Source: Candidatus Omnitrophota bacterium
GTDB taxonomy: Bacteria; Omnitrophota; Omnitrophia; Omnitrophales; Aquincolibacteriaceae
Direction of reading: 5' to 3'
DNA: 53,046 nt
Assembly: GCA_022705945.1 (NCBI GenBank)
Contig: JAKJDL010000001.1
Span: 1-53,046, forward strand
Shown piece by piece: positions 15,001 to 24,000 of this stretch. Numbering within the stretch: position 1 is the first letter of the stretch; the number at the start of each line of letters is the position of its first letter. A program made the position numbers and the translations under genes. A model generated the notes under the pieces. It did not search any database and was not told where the DNA came from. It saw nothing but the letters and a program-made list of their open reading frames with translations.

Positions 15001-18000
15001 ACTGGCGGTCCCGATAGCGCACTAATGCGGGCTGTGTTTCGATCTCTCTCAAGAGCTTTTCCCGGTTCTCACGAACCGTTTTGAGGTGTTGCAGGAGCGC
15101 TTTTTCCTGTGTGAACATGCGCTGAAGCGTGGCCTGCTCATCCTGAAGATCCTTGATCTTGCCGATGATGCGATAGATCTCCGCTTCAAGTTGTTCATCC
15201 TTCATTTTTTCGGCGCGGAGCCGGTCAAGGCTGAAGTTGAAATCCGCCCGAATCAGATCCACCGTAAGCTTGTCGCCAAGGCTGTAATAACCGACCGCGC
15301 GAAGAATGTCCCAGGAGACTTGCGGTAACGCCACGACCAGTTGGGTTCCTTCCATGGACGCGGCCTGTTTCAAGGCCAGATGAAGCTGCGCTTCATCTTT
15401 CGCGAGTGCGCCCGCGATCAATCTAGGCCCAAGACCGAACTCTTTCGTTATACGATTCACTTCGGCAAATGTGATCGTGCTGACTTCAATCCCGGACGGA
15501 ACGGACGGTCCGCGGCCGAGGACGAGCTTGAGACGCTGTTCGTAAATGGCACGAGTGTTGAGGAGAATGCTTTCGCGGAGCTTGAGATCTGTTAACCGGG
15601 ACTCCATACTGCGCTTCGAGTCCTGGTCAGGTTTCAGGAATTCCGGGTGTTCAAGGGCGCGCAATCCCTCCTCAATCCTGCTGATCCCATCCCGGGTGCT
15701 CTCAAGTTCGCCGTTCAACCGAGCGATCTGATTGAAAATCACAACAATGTCGGCCAATCCCTGATTTTCAACCTGCTTTCGGCTTGCGCGCTCAACCGCG
15801 GCAGACGCCCGCGCGATCCCCCGCTCTTTGCTGGTTTCCGAGTTATATACTTCCAGCCGGCCGACGGCCTTTGCTTCCCAATCCCGTTGTTTGACCGATT
15901 CTGTGTAAACCCTCTTCCCCGTTTTTTCTTCGATCATTCTGGCCCGCGCGAGCCAGGTGACGAGCGCGGCGTCATTCGGATTGTTCAGGATATCGAGAGG
16001 CTGTCCCGGGCGGGTTTTGGCAAGGCGTGCGGACGCGACACGAACGGCATCCCCGATCGCGTTCGCGGCTTCATCCGGCGTCGCTCCGCTGAACTTCTCG
16101 CTGAGTCCCTGATCCCAGTTTCCCGCAAGATAACTGATAAAACCCGATTGCTTCTGGTAGGCCTTGTTTGTCGCGAGTTCGTACGGCGCGACTCCTGCCA
16201 CTCCAAGAGCCGCCATTAACTTCCTGTTGCTGGCAAATTCGTTATAACGTCCCGCAAACTGGTTCGCCGGAGCGGACCTTCCGTGGCCGAGATCCACAGT
16301 CACCTCGGATGATACCGGAGTCACATGGCCCGGCAGGTAAGTGGTTTTATACTCGGTAACCGAATGCAGCACATTACCGTCATCATCGGTGAACGAGTCA
16401 CCGTGAACCGGTGTCCGAACCTCCTCATAATCCTGCCGGCCGATAAAAACATTTCCATTACCCGCGTTCCCCCAGTTGAGACCGTTCCAATCGACGGCCA
16501 CTACTTCGTTCAATCCGTGCCGGGTTTGATACAGCGGAAGATCCGCCGGCATAAGGTTGCGTTCAACCATGACATCAATTGTGAAGGCCCTGCTCCAGAA
16601 TGACCAGGAGTCCGCCAGAATCTGGGCGCTCACATCACGCAGATAACTGCTCGCCACATCGGGAGACCGACGGAGGTATTCCACCATTGTGCCGCCCATT
16701 GTCGTAGGCATCGGAGCGTCCATCGCCGCGACCGCATCCCGGGCAACGACAAGACGTCTTGTGACAATGTCCCCGGCTGCAACGGCCCCGGCTCGCGCCA
16801 CCTTCCCGGCATTCGTTCCAGGGCCCCGCTTCGCCTCCGGGAGCTTATAACCCGAGGCTTTAAGCTCCGCCTCGGCGATTTCGATCGCCTCATCGGGCGT
16901 ACTGGCCCCGGTCTTCAGCGACAGGTACGCATCCTGAAGTTGGGCCCTGACGACCATCCTTTTTTCGGGAGGCACCCCGTAATCATTAAAAAGTTGCTCT
17001 TCCTTTTCTTCGTACTCGCTAAGCACAGTCGGCTTGGTCTGCTCCGCCGCTTTCACCCAAACACGCGTCGCCGTCTCGGAAGACGCCGTAAGCGGGTTCC
17101 CCATCACGGCGTTCAGCGCGCCCCCGGACGCTTCCGCGGCCATAACTTCAGCCGCGGGCAAATCTCTCAGGGTCATTTCACCGGGGACAACTGCCACGAT
17201 CTGCGGTGCGATCGTATTGACGCGGACGGCAAGGCTACGGATATGTTCGCGATAAGCGGGATTCACGCGCACATCGCCGCTCGCGATTTTCCGTTCCATC
17301 GCCGCCCGGTTCGACTGGGCTCTGTCCCAGGGCTTATTCCAATTGAAAAAGATCGTGCGGTTGCTTTTCGGAACGGAAGTGTCTTCTCCTTCCATGATCG
17401 CCCGGAGGATAGTCATGCGGAACGCGTCGATCTCCGCGTTATGGGTCGCCAGCTTTTCCGGATCACCTGCCAGTCTAGCCCGCTGGTTGAGCAAATCCCT
17501 GAAACCGCCGATCACTTTGGCGAGCTCAGCATCAAGAGCCGCTTGCGCCGCATCCTGATCCGCCGTGGCCCGCAACGGCTTCTGCTCGAGGAAAGCCCGG
17601 ATTTCGCCGATCCTACTCTCGAGATCATCCCTTGAATTGATCGTGCCGGAGCGGAGCCCTTCCAGAATGTCTTGGGCCATCCCGACCGCCTGCTCGCGCT
17701 TTGCGGCATCCGCGACTTTCGCAAGATCCTCGGCGATGTAATGCTCAACCTGCGCGATATCATCTGCCCGCTCGGGGTCAGGATCGAGAATCGCCGCAAT
17801 CCTTTCATCGATCGTGAGTGCCGGAGCCGCCGCGGGTTCTTCCTCAAGCGCGCGGGATTCTTCTTCTAAAATCATCTCCCGGGCCAAGGCAGTCAGATCG
17901 GCCTTGATCTTTTCAAGATCCGCTTCATTCTTGATGGTTTTGCGAAGCTCGATCGCCCGGTCTTTGAAGGCTTCACGTTGTGCGCCGGCCGGAATATCCG

Positions 18001-21000
18001 GCGAGGTACGATTGACAAAGGCCACATAATCTTCCATCAGGTTTTCCTGCTGCGCCCTCGCGGCCTCCTCAGCGGCACGTTCAGCTGCAATGCGAGCGTC
18101 CTCAACCGCTTGAGCCCGCAGAGCCTCTTCCGCGGATATCTCAGTGGCGGCTTCCTCCGCCTTCTTTTCCTGAACAGCCGTGGCCGTTGTTTGCTGAGAA
18201 GGAGACGCCCTCGCATGCTCAGCGACCAACGCCATAACTTTCGGCGCAAGCATTGCAAGGGCAGGCAACGTCGTGGCCGCACGGATCGCATTTTCCAGAT
18301 CGAAACTTTCGTTCAGAACACTCGGAACATGTTTGAGTTGTTGGAGCAAAGCTTCGCGCTTCACGCGAACGAGCATTTCCATCTGTTGTTGATGGGCCTG
18401 AGACACAACTTCGCGCTTTTCGGCAACTGGCGGCATCAAAACATTCCCGACACCGATGCCGGCACCCAATCCGGCAAAAGAATTCAGGCCATGCAGGATC
18501 TGGCCGGCTTTCTTCCACCGAGCGGTGCCCTTGGTTTCCACGATGGAGCGGATTGCAAGAGCGGTAAACGCAAAAAAGACAAACAAAAATGTTGCGGCTC
18601 CGATCACGGGGGCGGAAACCGGAGCCATCAGCAAAACCGCCCCAGCAGCAAGCGCCCCGACACCGACAGGAAGAATAGCCCTTTGGATGATCACCTTCTT
18701 ATCGGCCCGTTTGAAATCCCGGACAAAATCGTGTCCGGTTTGTCTCAGGCTTTTTCCGATGGCAGACCCGGCTGTCCCGATAAAACCACCAATCGTGCGG
18801 CGGCTTTTATAAAGTTTCACAAGCACCCATGCACCAGCGGCAACCCCCAAACCGATCAAACCATTGACGACAAACTTCGACGGATCCGCCACCGCCTGAG
18901 CAGTTACCTGTCTGCCGCTGTCGCCAAAGACTCGGTCCACATGATTCGCGCAGCCGGCGAGAAACAGGAACGCCGCCACCGCCGCTGCGCGAAGAGCTTT
19001 CAGGACGGGAAACTTAATGATCTGCGCGCCCTTCGCCTCTTCAAGACGCCGGTCTAGGCCATCGCGAAATTCTCGTGCGGCCCTGTAAACAGCCTGCGGT
19101 AGTTCTTTTTTCACGCCGGGAAGCAACGTTCCGTTCACGATCATTTCCAAGATCCCGACGTTCCTTTGGCTCTTCGGGATATCGAATGACTCCCCGTCAA
19201 AGATCTCCATGAACGCCTTTTCCGCATCCTGGGCGAAAATGAGGTGCTGGGGCTTCATCTGTCCTTCTTGCATCTGCAGCAGCTGGGCCTTGATGGAACT
19301 CACCGCCTTTAAATGGTCGGCCTTTTCGAGATAGGCCTCCCACTGGGCGTCAAGCATCATGGAGATCTGGATAACCGTCTCGGGATCGACATTCACAGCA
19401 CGGGCCGCATCAATTATCCGGCGTCTCAGATCGTAAAAAGCCTGGCGGTGCCGATTCGCGGTCTGTGCGAAACCGTTCAATTCTCGGAGCGTGGCCGCCG
19501 TATTCGTTTCAGTTCTCTGCTGAATCAACTGGATCTGCCGAGCAATATCGGCGCGTTCCGAATCCGTCAGAGGACGATCGGACGTTAAATAGCCGCGAAC
19601 CACATCCGCTTCGCTCTCGTTGGCCGGGTCCATGAAAATTCCGTCTTCAAGCGACCAGTAAAACCGGGAACGCCCCGCGTCTCTCGTCTTCAGATGCATG
19701 CGGGCCGTCGAGGTCCTCGAAGTTCTACCGGCCAGCTGGGCATCAATACGGCTTGATGCGCTACGCTCCGTACCAATCACATACAAACCCTCCGATTCGT
19801 CCAAGATCCGGTTTATATTCTGAAGGATCTTGATATCGGTGCCGCGGCCCGCGATCGGGGACACGGTAATCACGTTCTTGTTGCCGGCCCGGCCCAAGAT
19901 CGCCCTCTCATCCCCGAGGCCTTCGTTCGCTGGCCCGTCAAGTTCCGCAGAGCCCGTTAACTGCTGGATCAGGATCCCCTCAACGGCCAGCTTCGCGCGC
20001 AATTTCGCGACAAGTATCCCCGTCTCTTCCACGCTGACGGTGCCGATCAACACTGGGGAGAGCTCGCCCTTTTCTTCATAGAGTTGAACGAGTCCGGCAA
20101 CAATAGCGTCATATTTTTCCTCTTTGGTCCGGTAACCCAAATCAGCCTCATCCTTACGGGGCACTTCCAACCGAGTCGGGATCTCAACGACTTCTAGCCC
20201 GTAGCTTTCGAAGAACGTCGGTGCAGAAGCGCGTGCCGTCGCGGTAAGGCCGGTAAATCCATCATAAAGTCCGACATATTCCTGCTGGGTAATCGAGGCC
20301 ATCGTGCCGGTATCTTCCCGCACATCCGTAGCTTCCTTGGCTTCGATCGCCTGATGGATGCCTTTACTGTAGCGGCGGTCAGTCACACGTCCGGTTTGTT
20401 CGTCCGTGCTCTTGACCTCGCCTTCCTGAAGGATATATCCGCCTTTTCCGTCCTTCGTGAAAGAATCGTTCTGGTAGCGGACCCGGCTTCCCGCTCTTTC
20501 CTGAGCCGCGTTGACCGCCTCGACATTGACCGCCAGAGCATTATCCAATCGGACGTACGCGGGCATGCCAACGACATCGTTCTGTAAATCGCTCTGGTTC
20601 AACTCGTCTAAAAATTGCCTCAAGCGATTGTAGCCGGCTTCGGTCATGACTATTTCGCCGGCATAAACTAACTTTCCGTCTTTCACGGCCTGCGCGATCT
20701 CCTGATCTGTGACGGCCTCCCCGGCAATTCTAAGTTCATAATAAATCCCCTGACCCGCTTGCCCGGAGAGCGCGATAACGCGGCGCACAGCGGCATCAAT
20801 CCGCTTGAGCTTAGCTTGGTCCCCGGCAGAGAGCGGCTCGGAGGCACCCCCGGAAAGGACGAGCGGGATACGGGCCTCGTCAATAAGACATTTGTCGATC
20901 TCGTCAACCAGAAGATGATGCAACCCTTGAGCCTGGACAGGCGCTTCAACACCCGTGTTGTCGAGAAGATAATCGAAACCGAACCGACTCATCGTTCCGT

Positions 21001-24000
21001 AGGTGATACTTTTTCTGTAATTGGTCCGTTTTTCATCCGGCGTCTGTTTGTCCGTCACAACTCCAGCCGTCAACCCGAGGGCTTCGAACGCCGGAAGGAA
21101 CTGGTTCAGAGCGGCCTCCGCGAGAGGCTCTGTCGCCGTCGCGACGTGACAGCCTTCGCCGAAAAGCGCCTTGACGAATGCGGCCATGGCGACCTCGTGG
21201 CCTTTTCCTTCTCCTGTGAACTGTTCGGCGATCTTTCCTTTTAAAAGCGCGATCGCGCCAACCGTCTGCTCCGGGGTCGGCCGCTCCTTGATCCCAACGG
21301 CAAGACTTTCATTAATAAGTGCGAGTGCAAGAGGCAGAATATCTCTTTCGATATCCTCTCTTCTCTCGCCAACCTGCATTCGTTTCTGGACATCGGTCAT
21401 CAAAACAGCGGTCCGGTTACGCAAAAACACGAGATAACCTGCCGCCATCCGCGCACCTTCTTCCGTCGCCACGTTGAGATCAGCCTTGAATCCGCCTTTC
21501 GACCTCCATTGATCTTCAGCAATAAAAACCTCTGTCGCAATCGCGTCATACTCCCGAAGGCGCTTCTGGTTCTCAGCGCTCGTAGCCGAATCCCGGTCTT
21601 TGCGGAGACGGGCGCGCTCCTCCCGAGCAGGAATCGCCTTGATATAATTCAGTTCTTCGCTCGCTGTACGTTCACTGCCGTTCTTCCCGAACAGTTTGGC
21701 GCCGGGTGCTAATTCTTTGACTTTCTTCAACACCGCACCAATTTGTCCCCATAATTTTTGGGCGGCATCGGTACGCGCGTCCTGAACCGACAGCCATTTT
21801 TCTAAAAAACCGGTATATTCGGCTAAAACCGGCCGGACTTCCTCGATCTTAGCCTGTTCAGCGACCTTCTGACGTTCCCGCTCCGCGGGTTCGGCAGGTG
21901 GCGCCTCTGTTTGAGGAGCTGGAGCGGCAGCAGGAGCAATCGTAGCGGCAGGCGGGAGCTCTGCAGCGGCTTTGGTGGCCTTGCGGGCAGATCTCCTGGC
22001 AACGTAATCCTCGACGGCTTTGTCAAAAGCATTGCGGTCGGCGCCCATGGTCATGGTGTAACTGTTCACCGGAACGTTTAGGGCGAGGAGCCGCGGCACG
22101 CGCTCGCGGATCGTGTCCGCCGAGTAGTAGCGGAGTAGCCAGAGAACCCTGTTCTGAGCCTTTATCTCATCGTTTTCGGCGGCCAGGATCGCTTCGTAAG
22201 CGCCCGTATCGCCCAAGGCACCGATCTTGTCACTGAAATTAGCATTGACCAGAATGGCGCGGAACGTCGCCGCGACTTTCGGGTTATCCTCAACCTCCGC
22301 GGGAACCCCGAACCCGGCCTTCATATAGATATCGAGATTGCGTTCATAAACGACCTGTTCGGCAGCTGCTTTGGCTCTTGCAGCCTCAGCCGCCCGCGCC
22401 GCGCCCGCCTCAACCGTCTCTGTCGGCAGCGCATCAGCACGCAGTTCGGAGCGAACCATGGCCTGCTCGGGCACCTGGTATTCCCGGACGAAACAGAACG
22501 AAAGCGTCTGCCCGGTCGCCGGGAACTCGATCGAACTAAAACTGCTACGAACGATGCCCGCGATCTCGGAAGGCTTCAGGGCCTTTCCCTTTTCGCTCAG
22601 CGAAAAAGCCATGTAGCGGCGGTCTTTGTCGCCCGTGGGTATCCAGAGCGTCGGTCGCCCGTTGATCGGAATCATCCTGGCAGGATCGAAGCGCGAAACA
22701 AATTCGTCGAAATAGACGCGGTCCCCGGCGGCAAGCTCACCGACCGCGGCCTTCAAGTCGTCATAGGACTCCTTCGCCGCAGCGGGCGACTCCGCCATCA
22801 GGACCGTCACGGCCGCGACCAGCGGAAAATAAAGCATGGCATCCGACTTGAAACTGGAAAAATCCACCTGTGTCCCCTTGGCGAGGATCATACGCCAGGC
22901 CGCCAACTGAAATCGCGGGTCGTTCAGGACACCCGACTTGGGCTGGAGGAATGCTTCGTTCAGGACATTCTCTATCGAAAGCGGAGCTTCGCGAAGGGCG
23001 GCGTCATAAAGCGCGGATTCCCTTTTTTGATCGATGGCTTTTGTGATGCGCGGCGCGACTACTATATAAGAGATGTCCTTCTCGCGGAGATACCGCTCAA
23101 TTCCCGGAGTATGGAACCCGCCGGTCACGATTGCGGAAATTCTTGCCCCGCGCTCGGCGGTTTTCTCAACCGCTCTCTCGATCAGAACCCGGTCACGCTT
23201 CAGAGCGGCTTCGTAGAAGCGCTCCACACGCGGCAGATCCCGATCGAGAATCTCCAATTGGGACGGCAATCCGTAGGAGAAGTGGTGCTTTTTGATGAGC
23301 GGTTTGAGAAAATCCGAAAAAGTCGCCGCCTTGAATTCATCCTGGTATGTGTAATAGAACTCGGCATCCTGCTTCGTCAGGGTGAATTCGAACATCTTCT
23401 GATAAATATCGTGTATCCGTATCACACGATCAAGCTGGGCCTGCTCAGGGGTGGTAAAAAGGCGCCCCTTCACGGCTTTTTCAAGCCTGTCGATCTCGTC
23501 AAAGATCGCGACATCCACCGAATCATAGAGCCGCATGTAGCTTATATAGGAAAGGACATTGGCGTATTGCTCTTTCAGGGCCGCTTCATTCGCCTGACTC
23601 CGGAAAGCGCTCTTGACCTCATCCTGAAGATACCCGTAATACTGGGAACGCTTCATTTTGTTCATACGGAAATGGACAGTGTTCGTGAGGAAACGGGTCA
23701 GCTTCTCGCGGGAGACCAGTTTTTTGAGATCCTGGATCAGCAGGTCGACCTCTTTTTCGGCCTTGTCAAAATCGACCTGCTTCTCGAGATCCACCAGCTC
23801 GAGAAGCGAGCGCATGTTCGGATAATCATCCAGCGAGACCCGGTTCTTGTGGGCCAACTCGACGAGGCAACGGACATAGCCGACCATCTCGCGGCCGCCT
23901 TCCTGGAAGTTCGAACGGCGGCGGTTAAGGTCGCGGATCTCCTCGGGAAACACAAAGCGGCTTACCCCGGTCAGAAGCTTGGCAAGCTGGGCAAGAATCT

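Noticed and set aside
17978-19057. Plus-strand ORF of 359 codons
   Set aside because: It lies antisense to the SecA-like and lipobox part of the giant gene, whose frame is continuous and has family matches. The plus-strand product is Arg/His/Ser-rich with no family features.
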